The notes beneath the pieces are model-generated. The model worked only from the letters and a program-made list of their open reading frames with translations. It made no database searches and was not told the origin of the DNA. Below are positions 9,181 to 18,770 of a stretch of 64,000 nucleotides of DNA, piece after piece. Within the stretch, counting starts at the first letter, position 1; each line of letters begins with the position of its first letter. The stretch lies in NCBI RefSeq assembly GCF_019132875.1, contig NZ_JAHSPF010000010.1, forward strand, positions 124,001 to 188,000, in the 5' to 3' direction. The stretch comes from Erwinia phyllosphaerae. Its GTDB lineage: Bacteria > Pseudomonadota > Gammaproteobacteria > Enterobacterales > Enterobacteriaceae. Position numbers and translations under genes: made by a program.

Positions 9181-10500
9181 TTATTGCTTAACGGTTTGCT
9201 CGAAACGTCTCAGCAGAAGGTTACCGCGAGTCACGGCGTTATCCAGCGCGGCCTGCGGGGTTTTCTTGCCGGTCCAGACGCCTTCCAGCTCTTCATCGAT
9301 GATGGTGCGGATCTGCGGCATATTGCCCAGGCGCATCCCTTTGGTGAACGGCAACGGCGGCTTGTTCAGCATCTGGCGCGTGGCGATATCGGCACCCGGG
9401 TTTTTATCGTAAAAGCCCTGTTTGCGCGTCAGATCGTAGGCCACTGTGGTGACAGGCAGATAACCGGTTTTCTGATGCCATTCGGCAGCAATTTCCGGCT
9501 GCGCCAGGAACTGCATAAATTCCGCGACGCCTTTATAAGTGGCGGCATCTTTGCCCTTCATTACCCACAGGCTGGCCCCGCCGATCATGGCGTTTTGCGG
9601 CGCGTTTGGCACCGTATCATCATATGGCATCATGCCAACGCCATAATTGAATCTGGCATAATGGCGGATATCAGCCAGCGAGCCGGATGATGCCGTAGTG
9701 ATGCCGCAGTCACCGTTATAAAATTTGGCAGTGGGTTCATCTTTGCGGCCGAAGTAGGTGAAATCACCTTTTTTATTCATCTCTTCCAGCATCTGGATAT
9801 GGCGCACCTGAACTGGCTTATTGAATTCCAGTACGGCATCAGCGCCATCAAAGCCGTTGTTGTTAGTCGCGACCGGCAGAGCATGCCAGGCGCTAAAGTT
9901 TTCAATCTGAATCCAGCCCTGCCAGCCGCTGGCATAACCGCAGCTCATACCGGATTTACGCAACGCGGCGGCATCTTTTGCCAGCTCCTGCCAGGTTTTT
10001 GGCGGCTCATCCGGGTTCAGGCCCGCTTTTTTAAACGCGTCTTTATTGTAATAAAGCACTGGCGTAGAGCTGTTAAACGGTTGTGAAATCAGATGGCCCG
10101 TTTTCGAGTCGCTGTAATAACCGGAAACCGTCGGCACAAACTGTTTTTCGTCAAAAGGAATGCCCGCATTTTTAAAAACATCGTAGACCGGCACGATAGC
10201 ATGAGAAGCCATCATCGTTGCCGTCCCGACTTCGTAAACCTGCAGAATGGCCGGGGCGCGGTTAGAGCGTACGGCGGCGATCCCGGCGGCAAGGCTTTGT
10301 TCGTAGTTGCCTTTATAGGTGGGTACGATCTTGTAATCAGGATGGGAGTCGTTAAAGCGCTGCGCGAGGGAGTTAACCTCCACGCCCAGCTCGCCTTCCA
10401 TAGAGTGCCAGAACGGAATATCGGTGGCGGCCAGCGCCTGCCCGCTTAGGGTTAGCCCCAGTACAATGCTCAGTCTGGATAAACTTGAGAACAATGGCAT
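9181..10500 (-). CDS. ugpB: Periplasmic sn-glycerol-3-phosphate-binding protein
   Basis: Substrate-binding protein that delivers glycerol 3-phosphate and glycerophosphodiesters to UgpAEC. 439 aa, one more than in E. coli as recalled. Residues 1-24 are a signal peptide ending GQALA. The mature start [15 protein letters not shown] and the segment [12 protein letters not shown] are typical of UgpB. AGGAAA precedes the ATG. It is the first gene of ugpBAECQ and sits behind a long array of PhoB boxes, so phosphate starvation should induce it strongly. Confidence 0.97.
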   Translation of the reverse strand: MPLFSSLSRLSIVLGLTLSGQALAATDIPFWHSMEGELGVEVNSLAQRFNDSHPDYKIVPTYKGNYEQSLAAGIAAVRSNRAPAILQVYEVGTATMMASHAIVPVYDVFKNAGIPFDEKQFVPTVSGYYSDSKTGHLISQPFNSSTPVLYYNKDAFKKAGLNPDEPPKTWQELAKDAAALRKSGMSCGYASGWQGWIQIENFSAWHALPVATNNNGFDGADAVLEFNKPVQVRHIQMLEEMNKKGDFTYFGRKDEPTAKFYNGDCGITTASSGSLADIRHYARFNYGVGMMPYDDTVPNAPQNAMIGGASLWVMKGKDAATYKGVAEFMQFLAQPEIAAEWHQKTGYLPVTTVAYDLTRKQGFYDKNPGADIATRQMLNKPPLPFTKGMRLGNMPQIRTIIDEELEGVWTGKKTPQAALDNAVTRGNLLLRRFEQTVKQ

Positions 10501-10578
10501 ATCGGTTTCCTGTACCCGGTGTCAAAAGGCGCAAAGCCGCGCGCGGTAAGTGGTCGGCAGGTAACATGACATGCAAAA

Positions 10579-10651
10579 ATGAAGGAAAGATAACAGCTAT
10601 ATGACGGCCGGATGACAGACTAATGAGCGGCAGATGACAGGAAGATGACGG
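10579..10651 (-). promoter_or_regulatory. Array of seven PhoB half-boxes upstream of ugpB
   Basis: Read on the plus strand, seven heptamers (ATGAAGG, ATAACAG, ATGACGG, ATGACAG, ATGAGCG, ATGACAG, ATGACGG) repeat at an exact 11-bp period. Each is the complement of the Pho half-site CTGTCAT. A standard Pho box needs two such halves; this array could load three PhoB dimers plus one half-site. It lies 79-151 bp before the ugpB start. Confidence 0.88.
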
Positions 10652-10740
10652 AAAACGTGTTTATAAAAGGCGTGCCTCATCGTGCTGGAAAATAGACACT
10701 CCCTGTCGACGCCTCAAAAAAATAAATTAAATAGAACAAT

Positions 10741-11154
10741 TCATTTTAATTTGAAATTCATATAGTATGCGCTTTTCTTATTATAGTGTTGAGCCATACA
10801 TAACTCATAGACAGACAAATATTCTTTTGAATACATTTCATTTAAAGATGCTTCAGCTGAACACTCGCTAATAATATACTTTCTCCATAATCGATCGCTT
10901 TCCTCAAGATTATTAATAAATTCATCAAAATTTTTCATGCCTTTCTTTTTATCAATTAACTTCATGTAAAAATCATCATAGGCTCTTTCATAATCACGCT
11001 TACTTAATTGAAAATTCAATGTACTTTTATTTTCATGCGAAGATTTTAAATTATTATTATAATCCGCCTCAGGATTACTCTTAACCATAGAGGAATCTGC
11101 GGTGCTATACTGTACAATGCTTAGCATTACCAATATTGCTATAAAAACCCTCAT
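10741..11154 (-). CDS. LprI-like (DUF1311) exported protein, probable lysozyme inhibitor / immunity protein
   Basis: 137 aa with an N-terminal signal peptide (cut near residue 19, YSTA). The mature part is charged and helical, with two Cys residues (SECSAEA and ELCMAQ) and a Trp placed as in LprI/DUF1311 domains, which are known lysozyme inhibitors. I am moderately sure of this family call. It overlaps the stop of the upstream lysozyme-like gene by four bases, so the two are co-translated. That pairing suggests a periplasmic antidote to a peptidoglycan-cutting toxin. The DNA is much more AT-rich than its neighbours, which suggests transfer. Confidence 0.6.
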   Translation of the reverse strand: MRVFIAILVMLSIVQYSTADSSMVKSNPEADYNNNLKSSHENKSTLNFQLSKRDYERAYDDFYMKLIDKKKGMKNFDEFINNLEESDRLWRKYIISECSAEASLNEMYSKEYLSVYELCMAQHYNKKSAYYMNFKLK

Positions 11155-11759
11155 CCTTTCCCCTCCTTGATAAGATATCCTATGCGATTTCTTCCGATTT
11201 CATCTTTAGATAACTGCTGATTACTTTTGATAAACAGGATTACATCGTTTCTACTATTTTTTTCAAAATATTTAACTCGCCCTGGTTCTAATCGCCCCTG
11301 ATAAAACATATCTACAAACACGTCTTTTAATGCCTGATTCAGGTTATCCCAGCTTACAGCCTCTTTTCCTTTCCTTCTGTAATAAAATCTTCTGGCCCTG
11401 TTAAGATAATCAGGATAGATAATTTCAAATAAATCTAGCTGCTGCTTTTCCGTTATATCGTTAATGACCCGCTCGTTATTTCTCACAAATTTTTCCGCCT
11501 GACAATATTTTAAACCAGCGCCATTTGCAATTTTTCTTGCGCTCTCAGGAGGTATTCCAGCCATTATCAGGATGCTGTAAGCTTCCGCTTTTGTACGGCT
11601 TCCCAAATCAAACCCCCGGCCAATCGTTACGCCGGAAGCATCTCTGGCACAGCCTGCGCTATTGCCAGGCCAGTGGATTTTTCTTGAATAATAGCGGCTG
11701 CCGGGGTAATTATCCCCTTCCGCGCGAAACGTCAGCAATCCTTCTTTGGGTTCGAGCAT
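11151..11759 (-). CDS. Pesticin / T4-lysozyme-like muramidase toxin
   Basis: 202 aa without a signal peptide. The N-terminal half resembles the pesticin C-terminal muramidase domain: Glu14 (FRAEGDN) as the general acid, Asp40 and Thr45 in DASGVTIGRGFDLG matching the Asp/Thr of T4 lysozyme's T-x-G loop, then GIPPESARKIANGAGLK. It would cut the glycan strand of murein. Lacking its own export signal, it would need type VI secretion, lysis or another route to reach the periplasm; none is encoded here. AAAGGAGAGG precedes the start. The AT-rich composition and position between ugp and liv mark it as an insertion. The call rests on motif reading, not on a search. Confidence 0.65.
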   Translation of the reverse strand: MLEPKEGLLTFRAEGDNYPGSRYYSRKIHWPGNSAGCARDASGVTIGRGFDLGSRTKAEAYSILIMAGIPPESARKIANGAGLKYCQAEKFVRNNERVINDITEKQQLDLFEIIYPDYLNRARRFYYRRKGKEAVSWDNLNQALKDVFVDMFYQGRLEPGRVKYFEKNSRNDVILFIKSNQQLSKDEIGRNRIGYLIKEGKG

Positions 11760-11967
11760 AGCCTCTCCTTTGGCTTATTTGTCATTCATTGACACTGGCG
11801 AAATAGTACGCCTTATTTTTATCCTGTCGCAATAATTTTATCGCATTTTATTTATAGTTTTTTGATTTCAGGAAGGAATAAAAAAGAGAGAACGGCAGAC
11901 AGCGCTCAAAAGATAATAAAAATGTGCGGAATATTAAGCTAAGCTTTTTTAATGTAATACGTGGAAT

Positions 11968-11990
11968 AAAGGGGCCAGAATCGGCCCCTT
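11968..11990 (-). terminator. Terminator of the liv operon
   Basis: A stem GGGGCC / GGCCCC, extended by A-T pairs, starts about five bases past the livF stop and is followed on the minus strand by TTTATT. Confidence 0.8.
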
Positions 11991-11994
11991 CAAT

Positions 11995-12702
11995 TTAGCC
12001 GCCTAAATAAGCGCTGCGTACTGCTTCATTCGCCAGCAGCGCTGCGCCGCTGTCTTCCAGCACCACGTGGCCGTTTTCCAGCACGTAGCCGCGATCCGCC
12101 AGCTTCAGCGCCTGATTAGCATTTTGCTCCACCAGAAAGATGGTCATGCCTTCCTGACGTAGCTGTTCGATGGTATCGAAGATTTGCTGAATAATAATTG
12201 GCGCAAGACCCAGCGAAGGCTCGTCCAGCAGTAGCAAACGCGGCTGGCTCATTAGCGCACGGCCAATGGCCAACATCTGCTGCTCGCCGCCGGACATAGT
12301 GCCCGCACGCTGTACGCGCCGTTCATAGAGACGAGGGAAAAGCTCGTAGACACGCTTGATACGGCTTTGATACTGCTGCCGATCGGCAAAGAAACCGCCC
12401 ATAGCCAGGTTCTCATCTACCGTCATGCGGGAAAAAACGCGGCGGCCTTCCGGCACGATAGCTATCGCCTCGCGCATAATGCGGGCGGTTTGCCAGTCGG
12501 TAATATCCCTGCCATCAAACAGCACTTTTCCTTGGCTTGCCCGCGGTTCTCCGCAGAGCGTACCCAGAATAGTGGTTTTGCCCGCACCGTTCGCACCGAT
12601 TAGCGTGACGATTTCACCCTGTTCAATATGCAGGCTGACATTGTGCAGCGCCTGGATTTTACCGTAGTGTGTGCTGACGTTTTCAAGAGAGAGCATTGGC
12701 AT
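11995..12702 (-). CDS. livF: Branched-chain amino acid ABC transporter ATPase LivF
   Basis: One of two ATPases driving the high-affinity leucine/isoleucine/valine importer. 235 aa. Walker A GANGAGKTT, signature MSGGEQQ, Walker B LLLLDEPSLGL and switch FLVEQN are present. A longer frame starts at 12735 inside livG, but the ATG at 12702 follows the livG stop by one base, has GGGGGAAG upstream, and fits the E. coli length. Last gene of livKHMGF. Confidence 0.95.
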   Translation of the reverse strand: MPMLSLENVSTHYGKIQALHNVSLHIEQGEIVTLIGANGAGKTTILGTLCGEPRASQGKVLFDGRDITDWQTARIMREAIAIVPEGRRVFSRMTVDENLAMGGFFADRQQYQSRIKRVYELFPRLYERRVQRAGTMSGGEQQMLAIGRALMSQPRLLLLDEPSLGLAPIIIQQIFDTIEQLRQEGMTIFLVEQNANQALKLADRGYVLENGHVVLEDSGAALLANEAVRSAYLGG

Positions 12703-12703
12703 T

Positions 12704-13468
12704 TTATGCTTCCCCCAGATAAGCGCGGATAACATCCGGATTGTTGCGGATTTCTTCCGGCGTACCGTTCGCCAGTGGCGTACCCTGGTTGACCACGTAG
12801 ATGCGGTCGGAAATGCCCATTACCAGTTTCATATCGTGTTCAATCAACAGTACCGAGACCTTGTGCTCGCTTCTGAGCTCGGCGATCAGCTCGTCCAGCT
12901 CCAGCGTCTCTTTTGGGTTCAGGCCCGCCGCTGGTTCATCCAGCATCAGGATTTCTGGCCGCGTAACCATACAGCGGGCGATTTCCAGACGGCGCTGCTG
13001 ACCATAAGCCAGGTTGCCCGCCTGACGATTGGCCAGCGTCAGGAGGCCAACGCGATCCAGCCAGCTGGCAGCCCTGTCCAGCGCCTCGCTTTCTGCTTTA
13101 CGAAACGCAGGCGTCTTCAGCAGTCCGGCGAAAACGCCACTTTTCAGATGCTGATGCTGCGCCACCAGCAGGTTTTCGATTACCGTCATTTCCCGGAACA
13201 GGCGAACGTGCTGGAAGGTGCGTACTATGCCCATCCGGGCAATTTGCTGGCCGGCTAAACCTGCCAGCTCACGGTCACCAAGCATGATGCTGCCGCCTGT
13301 TGGACGATAAAAGCCGGTCAGGCAGTTGAAAACCGTTGTTTTTCCGGCGCCGTTTGGGCCAATCAGCGAAACGATCTCCTGCTCACGCAGTTCCAGCGCC
13401 ACGTTATTGACCGCGAGCAGGCCGCCAAAGCGCATCATCAGGCCGTTTACGGCTAACAGAGGCTTCAT
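12704..13468 (-). CDS. livG: Branched-chain amino acid ABC transporter ATPase LivG
   Basis: Second ATPase of the Liv importer, 254 aa. Walker [10 protein letters not shown] (about residues 37-45), the variant signature [13 protein letters not shown], Walker B ILMLDEP and switch LLIEHDM are intact. The start overlaps the livM stop by four bases and the stop is one base from the livF start, so the three are tightly coupled. Confidence 0.96.
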   Translation of the reverse strand: MKPLLAVNGLMMRFGGLLAVNNVALELREQEIVSLIGPNGAGKTTVFNCLTGFYRPTGGSIMLGDRELAGLAGQQIARMGIVRTFQHVRLFREMTVIENLLVAQHQHLKSGVFAGLLKTPAFRKAESEALDRAASWLDRVGLLTLANRQAGNLAYGQQRRLEIARCMVTRPEILMLDEPAAGLNPKETLELDELIAELRSEHKVSVLLIEHDMKLVMGISDRIYVVNQGTPLANGTPEEIRNNPDVIRAYLGEA

Positions 13469-14736
13469 GGCTGCTCTCCTTTATCCACATTTTTCAGCTT
13501 CAGGTGCGGGCGCTGCATCGGCAGCAGGCCCTGTGGTCGCCAGATCATCATCAGCACCATCAGGCCACCGAGCACCAGCATGCTGTACTCGTTCAGGTCG
13601 CGCATGAGCTCGCGAGAAACCACCAGCAGCACGGCCGCCAGGATAACCGCGAACTGCGAGCCCATGCCACCCAGCACAACGATAGCCAGCACAAAGGCCG
13701 ATTCAGCAAAGGTGAAGGATTCCGGGCTGACAAAACCCTGGCGCGCCGCAAACAAACTACCGGCGAAACCGGCAAAAGCGGCGCTAATAGTGAAGGCGGT
13801 CAGCTTGATGCGCGTCGGGCTCAGGCCCAGCGAACGACAGGCGATTTCATCTTCGCGCAGCGCTTCCCATGCACGGCCAAGCGGCATCCTCAGCAGTCGG
13901 TTAATGACAAACAGTGTTATCACGACCAGCAGCAGCGCCACCATGTAAAGAAAGATAATGCGATCGCTGGGATCGTATTTCAGGTTAAAGAAGTGGTGGA
14001 AGGTATCCCAGCCGCCGTCACGCACGCTGCGGTTAAACTCCAGGCCAAAAAATGATGGCTTGGGGATCTGGCTGATGCCGTTCGGGCCGCCGGTAATTTC
14101 CGTGTTATTCAACAGCAGAATACGGACGATTTCGCCAAAGCCCAGCGTCACGATAGCCAGATAGTCACCGCGCAGGCGTAGCACCGGGAAACCAAGCAGC
14201 AGGCCGAACAGCGCGGCCACGATGCCCGCCAGCGGCAGACATTCCCAAAAACCCAGGCCGAAATAGTGGTTAAGCAGCGCGAAGGTATAAGCGCCGATAG
14301 CGTAAAAACCGCCATAGCCCAGCACCAGCAGGCCAGAAAGTCCAACGACCACGTTCAGGCCAAGACCCAGCATTACGTAGATCAACGTTAGCGTCGCGAT
14401 ATCGACAGTGCCGCGCGATACCAGGAAAGGCCAGATGGCCGCAGCGACAATCAGCAGCAGCAGAAACAGCTTTTGCTTTGGCGTGGAGCCGTCAATACCG
14501 GGCAACACCAGCGTCGGGCCAGAAATGCTTTTCAGTCCGCGCTGAAAAACAGGACGTAAAAGCTGGAAGAAGAACACCACCACACAGCCGATGATGATCC
14601 AGTTCCAGCGCACGCTGCCCGCGTTGTTGACGACCAGATGCGTTCCGTCCAGATTCAGCCGCATGCCCATAAAGAAGGCGGCCAGAACCAGCAGCATAAC
14701 CGCTGAAATAAAGGCGTTAACAAGGCTGGATTTCAT
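13465..14736 (-). CDS. livM: Branched-chain amino acid ABC transporter permease LivM
   Basis: Inner-membrane permease, 423 aa with a long N-terminal extension before the conserved core, as in E. coli LivM. Core segments [16 protein letters not shown] and the coupling loop [18 protein letters not shown] are recognisable. Overlaps both neighbours by four bases (livH upstream, livG downstream). Confidence 0.95.
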   Translation of the reverse strand: MKSSLVNAFISAVMLLVLAAFFMGMRLNLDGTHLVVNNAGSVRWNWIIIGCVVVFFFQLLRPVFQRGLKSISGPTLVLPGIDGSTPKQKLFLLLLIVAAAIWPFLVSRGTVDIATLTLIYVMLGLGLNVVVGLSGLLVLGYGGFYAIGAYTFALLNHYFGLGFWECLPLAGIVAALFGLLLGFPVLRLRGDYLAIVTLGFGEIVRILLLNNTEITGGPNGISQIPKPSFFGLEFNRSVRDGGWDTFHHFFNLKYDPSDRIIFLYMVALLLVVITLFVINRLLRMPLGRAWEALREDEIACRSLGLSPTRIKLTAFTISAAFAGFAGSLFAARQGFVSPESFTFAESAFVLAIVVLGGMGSQFAVILAAVLLVVSRELMRDLNEYSMLVLGGLMVLMMIWRPQGLLPMQRPHLKLKNVDKGEQP

Positions 14737-15659
14737 ACTTTCTCCACCTCCGGACGCCCTAAAATACCGGTTGGCATGACCAGCAGCACCACAATCAGCA
14801 GCGCAAATGAGACCACGTCTTTGTATTCAGTGCTCAGATAAGCGGAAGTCAGCGCCTCGGCAATGCCCAAAATCAAACCGCCCAGCATGGCTCCGGGAAT
14901 GCTACCGATGCCGCCCAACACCGCTGCGGTAAAGGCCTTCATTCCTGCCATGAAACCGATATAAGGATTGATCACGCCATAAAACTGGCCCAGCAATACG
15001 CCCGCAACCGCGGCCATCGCAGCGCCAATAACGAAGGTTAGCGAAATAACGCGGTCGGTATTGATACCCAGCAGGCTGGCCATCTTTAAATCTTCCGCGC
15101 AGGCGCGGCAGGCCCGTCCCATACGTGAATAGCGGATAAACAGCGTTAAGGCGAGCATGGCAACAAAGGTCACGCTCCAGATAACAATCTGCATAGTGGA
15201 AATGGTGGCGGCAAAACCGTTGCTGACGCCCAGCGTCCACCGGCCCGTTATCAGGCTCGGCAATGCTAAATCGCGCGAGCCCTGAGTCAGGCTGACGTAA
15301 TTTTGCAGAAAGATAGACATGCCGATGGCGGAAATCAGTGCGATCAATCTTTTGGAAGAGCGTACGGGTTTGTAGGCGACGCGCTCAATGCTCCAGCCAT
15401 AAGCGCTGGCGATAACGATAGCGACGATAAAACCCGCGCCAATCAGCAGCCAGCTGGCGTCAATGCCCATCATCATTAGCGCAGCGATAACGATAAAAGA
15501 AACGTAGCTGCCAATCATATACACCTCGCCGTGGGCGAAGTTGATCATGCCAATGATGCCGTAAACCATCGTGTAGCCAATGGCAATCAGCGCATAGGTG
15601 CTACCCAACGTGACGCCGTTGAACATTTGCTGCAGAAAATAGAGAAACTGCTCAGACAT
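14733..15659 (-). CDS. livH: Branched-chain amino acid ABC transporter permease LivH
   Basis: Partner permease of LivM, 308 aa, strongly hydrophobic. [20 protein letters not shown] and the GEVYMIGSY segment are typical of LivH, and the cytoplasmic coupling region [17 protein letters not shown] is present. It follows livK after a 51-base gap. Confidence 0.96.
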   Translation of the reverse strand: MSEQFLYFLQQMFNGVTLGSTYALIAIGYTMVYGIIGMINFAHGEVYMIGSYVSFIVIAALMMMGIDASWLLIGAGFIVAIVIASAYGWSIERVAYKPVRSSKRLIALISAIGMSIFLQNYVSLTQGSRDLALPSLITGRWTLGVSNGFAATISTMQIVIWSVTFVAMLALTLFIRYSRMGRACRACAEDLKMASLLGINTDRVISLTFVIGAAMAAVAGVLLGQFYGVINPYIGFMAGMKAFTAAVLGGIGSIPGAMLGGLILGIAEALTSAYLSTEYKDVVSFALLIVVLLVMPTGILGRPEVEKV

Positions 15660-15710
15660 AGATTACCCTTAACACATCCGCGAGCGGGAACGACGCTCGC
15701 GGAAACAGTC

Positions 15711-16823
15711 TTATTTTACGGCGGTAGAAGAGCCGTCGGCATGCCAGGTGAAGATACCGAACTCAAAACCTTTCAGATCGCCTTTGGTATCCCAGCTCAG
15801 ATCGCCCATTACCGTTGGTACTGGCGCGCCCTCTTTCAGGTTTTTTACAATCTCTTCCGGCTCGGCGCTTTTACTGCGCTCCATGCCGGTGGTCAGAGCC
15901 TGTAGCGCGGCATAGGTCGTCCAGACAAACGGCCCGGTTGGATCCAGTTTTTTCGCCTTCAGCGCATCAACAACAGGTTTGTTGGCAGGTACCTGATCGT
16001 AACGTTTTGGCAGCGTGACCAGCATGCCTTCAGAAGCCGCGCCAGCAATATTAGAGAGCGAAGCGTTACCCACGCCTTCTGGCCCCATAAAGCCAGTTTT
16101 CAGGCCAGCCGCGCGCGACTGACGCAGGATCTGTCCCATTTCCGGGTAGTAACCGCCAAAATAGACGAAATCGACGTTCTCTTTTTTCAGGCGCGCTACC
16201 AGCGTGGAGAAATCTTTGTCGCCTGCGGTAATGCCTTCAAACATCACTACGTTGCCGCCCGATTTTTTCAGGCTGTCCTGCACGGAACGCGCCAGCCCTT
16301 CACCGTACTGCTGTTTGTCATGAATAACGGCGATGCGCTGCGGTTTGATTTTCTCAAGGATATATTTCGCCGCCGTCGGCCCCTGATCAGAATCCAGACC
16401 GGTCGTACGCATAATCATTTTGTAGCCGCGGGTGGTCAGATCGGCATTGGTTGCTGCGGGCGTGATCATCAGCACGCCTTCATCTTCATAAATATCGGAA
16501 GCGGGCTGGGTGGAAGAAGAGCAGAGATGCCCAATAACGTAACGGATACCGTCGTTAATCACTTTGTTAGCGACGGCGACAGCCTGCTTCGGATCGCAGG
16601 CGTCATCGTACTGAACGCCCACCAGCTTGTTACCGTTAACGCCACCTTTTGCGTTGATATCGGCAATGGCCTGCTTCGCGCCGGTGAATTCCATATCGCC
16701 ATATTGCGCTACCGGGCCAGACATGGCGCCAACAATAGCGACCTTGATATCTTCTGCCGTGGCGGCATGGCTGAGTGCCAGTGCCATACAGCCTGCCAAA
16801 AACGCGCTACCTTTCATTTTCAT
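15711..16823 (-). CDS. livK: Periplasmic leucine / branched-chain amino acid-binding protein
   Basis: Binding protein feeding LivHMGF, 370 aa. Residues 1-23 are a signal peptide ending HAATA, then [20 protein letters not shown]. The ligand-loop text [19 protein letters not shown] is identical to E. coli LivJ and LivK. Details are a mixture of the two E. coli paralogues (the signal peptide and CT end share features of both), so the symbol livK is assigned by position at the head of livHMGF. The separate livJ that lies beyond panM in E. coli is missing here. An internal ATG two codons later is an alternative start. Confidence 0.93.
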   Translation of the reverse strand: MKMKGSAFLAGCMALALSHAATAEDIKVAIVGAMSGPVAQYGDMEFTGAKQAIADINAKGGVNGNKLVGVQYDDACDPKQAVAVANKVINDGIRYVIGHLCSSSTQPASDIYEDEGVLMITPAATNADLTTRGYKMIMRTTGLDSDQGPTAAKYILEKIKPQRIAVIHDKQQYGEGLARSVQDSLKKSGGNVVMFEGITAGDKDFSTLVARLKKENVDFVYFGGYYPEMGQILRQSRAAGLKTGFMGPEGVGNASLSNIAGAASEGMLVTLPKRYDQVPANKPVVDALKAKKLDPTGPFVWTTYAALQALTTGMERSKSAEPEEIVKNLKEGAPVPTVMGDLSWDTKGDLKGFEFGIFTWHADGSSTAVK

Positions 16824-17202
16824 CCTGACTACCCCATCAGTTGTGTTTGTTTTTTATACTGCCGACCGATAACCGCTGTAAGAATAACGGCTTAGCGATC
16901 AATGCGGCCCTTTTAAGGAATAAGGCTTTAAATTTCAGGTTATTAAACAGGAATATTCTTCTGTAAATCAACTGACATAATGTGATATAGCCGCCACAAT
17001 CAGCATGAATCACTGGTACGAACACGGGTTATTCTGTCGCCAGCCAGCGGGTTATTCTGTGTTCAGCGCGCTTTCTCAGCGTTTTACTTTTAACTTTAAT
17101 CCTCCCCCTGACAGATTGCTTTGTTTTTATACAAAAAAAGTTTCACGTCCTTCCGTGTATAATTTCGCTACAATATGCCTTTGCAGCGGCACGGAAATTT
17201 TT
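16824..17202. other. Divergent intergenic region between livK and panM
   Basis: 379 bases without a gene. On the minus strand, CAGTATAAAAAAC about 40 bases before livK could serve as a -10 region with its leader. On the plus strand a perfect TATAAT lies at 17158-17163, about 40 bases before panM, but no good -35 stands at the usual distance. The middle is AT-rich and could hold Lrp sites, which I cannot define by eye. Confidence 0.45.
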
Positions 17203-17598
17203 ATGAAACTGACCATTTTGCGGCTTCGGCATTTTTCTGCCCAGGATTGCCTGGATCTGGCTAAAATCTGGCCGGAGAGCCAGCCGGAAAAAATGCAGCT
17301 GGATGAACAGCATCAGCTCTATGCGGCAAAATTTAACGATCGGCTGTTGGCTGCCGTCACGGTGAGGCTGGAAGGGACGCGGGGCGAACTGGCGAATTTA
17401 ATGGTGCGGGAAGTCACGCGACGTCGTGGCGTGGGTAGTTATCTGCTGGAAGAAGTGCTGGCGCAAAATCCCGACGTGACAAGCTGGTGGATGGCGGATT
17501 TGGCAAGTGAAGATCGCGCTGGGCTGGCGAGATTTATGCAGCAGCAGGGTTTTACTGCTCAACCGGGCGGCTGGGTTTATCGGCACAAGCCAGGCTGA
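17203..17598 (+). CDS. panM: PanM (PanZ) aspartate decarboxylase maturation factor
   Basis: GNAT-fold protein that triggers the self-cleavage of PanD to its pyruvoyl form in an acetyl-CoA-dependent way, and thus controls beta-alanine and pantothenate synthesis. 131 aa. MKLTILRL at the start, the acetyl-CoA loop VREVTRRRGVGSYLLEEVL and WWMADL are close to E. coli PanM as recalled. The longer upstream frame from 17005 is not used: the ATG at 17203 starts the family's conserved N-terminus. Converges on rpoH with a shared terminator. Confidence 0.93.
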   Translation: MKLTILRLRHFSAQDCLDLAKIWPESQPEKMQLDEQHQLYAAKFNDRLLAAVTVRLEGTRGELANLMVREVTRRRGVGSYLLEEVLAQNPDVTSWWMADLASEDRAGLARFMQQQGFTAQPGGWVYRHKPG

Positions 17599-17613
17599 GC
17601 AGGCCATAAACAG

Positions 17614-17639
17614 AAAAGGCGCCCCGAAGGACGCCTTTT
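17614..17639. terminator. Bidirectional terminator between panM and rpoH
   Basis: AAAAGGCG / CGCCTTTT stem with a C-rich loop and A/T runs on both sides; it serves both convergent genes. Confidence 0.85.
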
Positions 17640-17653
17640 CTTATTGCAGCGGA

Positions 17654-18508
17654 TTATGCTTCGATAGCTACCCGCAGCTTTTTCATCGCATTTTTTTCCA
17701 GCTGACGTACGCGCTCTGCCGAAACGCCGTATTTATCCGCCAGCTCCTGCAGCGTGGTTTTGTTGTCATCATCCAGCCAGCGGGCACGAATGATGTCCTG
17801 GCTGCGCTCGTCCAGGCCCTGCATGGCATCGCTGAGCTTATCTGCCGCGTGGTTATCCCAGTTATCTTCTTCAATGCCGTCGGCAAAGTCGGAAGATTTA
17901 TCCTGCAGATAGAGCATTGGCGCCATTGAACGGCCTTCGCCTTCGTCTTCCGGTGCGGGATCAAAGGTCATGTCCTGAGCCGCCATACGCGACTCCATTT
18001 CCAGCACGTCTTTACTGGAAACGCCCAGTTCGCGCGCAACCATTTCTACTTCATCCTGATTAAACCAGCCCAGACGCTGCTTGGCCTTACGCAGGTTGAA
18101 GAACAGTTTGCGCTGCGCCTTGGTCGTCGCAACCTTAACGATACGCCAGTTACGCAAGACGTATTCATGGATTTCGGCCTTGATCCAGTGAACGGCGAAG
18201 GAAACCAGACGCACACCCACTTCCGGGTTAAAGCGTCGTACGGCCTTCATCAGGCCAATGTTACCTTCCTGAATCAAATCCGCCTGCGGCAGACCGTATC
18301 CGGAATAATTACGAGCGACATGAACAACAAAGCGCAGGTGAGACAGGATCAGCGTTTTGGCTGCTTCCAGATCGCCCTGGTAATGCAGCCGTTCAGCCAG
18401 CGCTTTTTCCTCTTCTGCCGTCAGCACAGGCCAGGCATTGGCCGCCCGGATGTAGGAATCCAGGTTGCCTAAAGGAGCAATAGCTAAAGTTTGCATTTCT
18501 TTGGTCAT
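17654..18508 (-). CDS. rpoH: RNA polymerase heat-shock sigma factor sigma-32
   Basis: Directs RNA polymerase to heat-shock promoters. 284 aa, as in E. coli. Region 2 ([20 protein letters not shown]), the RpoH box ([10 protein letters not shown], about residues 132-141) that contributes to chaperone and FtsH control, and region 4 ([20 protein letters not shown]) are all intact. In E. coli its translation is controlled by an mRNA thermosensor in the first codons; I cannot judge that fold by eye. Its upstream region carries a sigma-E promoter and two DnaA boxes. It lies downstream of ftsX on the same strand. Confidence 0.97.
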   Translation of the reverse strand: MTKEMQTLAIAPLGNLDSYIRAANAWPVLTAEEEKALAERLHYQGDLEAAKTLILSHLRFVVHVARNYSGYGLPQADLIQEGNIGLMKAVRRFNPEVGVRLVSFAVHWIKAEIHEYVLRNWRIVKVATTKAQRKLFFNLRKAKQRLGWFNQDEVEMVARELGVSSKDVLEMESRMAAQDMTFDPAPEDEGEGRSMAPMLYLQDKSSDFADGIEEDNWDNHAADKLSDAMQGLDERSQDIIRARWLDDDNKTTLQELADKYGVSAERVRQLEKNAMKKLRVAIEA

Positions 18509-18607
18509 TCAAACCCTCTCTGTATTAAGCAATATTGCCGCACTTTTCCCTGAGCGGTTCACAAGACTACGTGAACAGCAGCGAGAAAGGAACGCAATCT
18601 GTGCTAC

Positions 18608-18634
18608 TTCGACTACAAAGTTATCCACAAGTTC
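18608..18634 (-). promoter_or_regulatory. Sigma-E (P3-type) promoter of rpoH
   Basis: On the minus strand GAACTT, 16 bases, then TCGAA. The spacing and the -35 text (GAACTTGTGGATAA) are the same as in the E. coli rpoH P3 promoter as recalled. The -10 departs from the TCTGA consensus. Its start would be about 90 bases before rpoH. Confidence 0.6.
18621..18629 (+). promoter_or_regulatory. DnaA box in the rpoH promoter
   Basis: Perfect TTATCCACA. It overlaps the -35/spacer of the sigma-E promoter, as reported for E. coli rpoH, where DnaA represses two promoters. Confidence 0.7.
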
Positions 18635-18643
18635 ACTATTTGC

Positions 18644-18652
18644 TGTGCATAA
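18644..18652 (-). promoter_or_regulatory. Second DnaA box in the rpoH promoter
   Basis: On the minus strand TTATGCACA, an exact match to TTATNCACA, 14 bases from the first box and in opposite orientation. Confidence 0.6.
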
Positions 18653-18770
18653 TATACACACATTTCTCGGGCAGGGGGAGCGGGGCAAAAAAGAAGTTTT
18701 CAGTCTACTTCCTCTGCGGCACAACGCTCATGCAACAGAGGAAGAGTATACCAAAAATCGTGAAAAGGGG

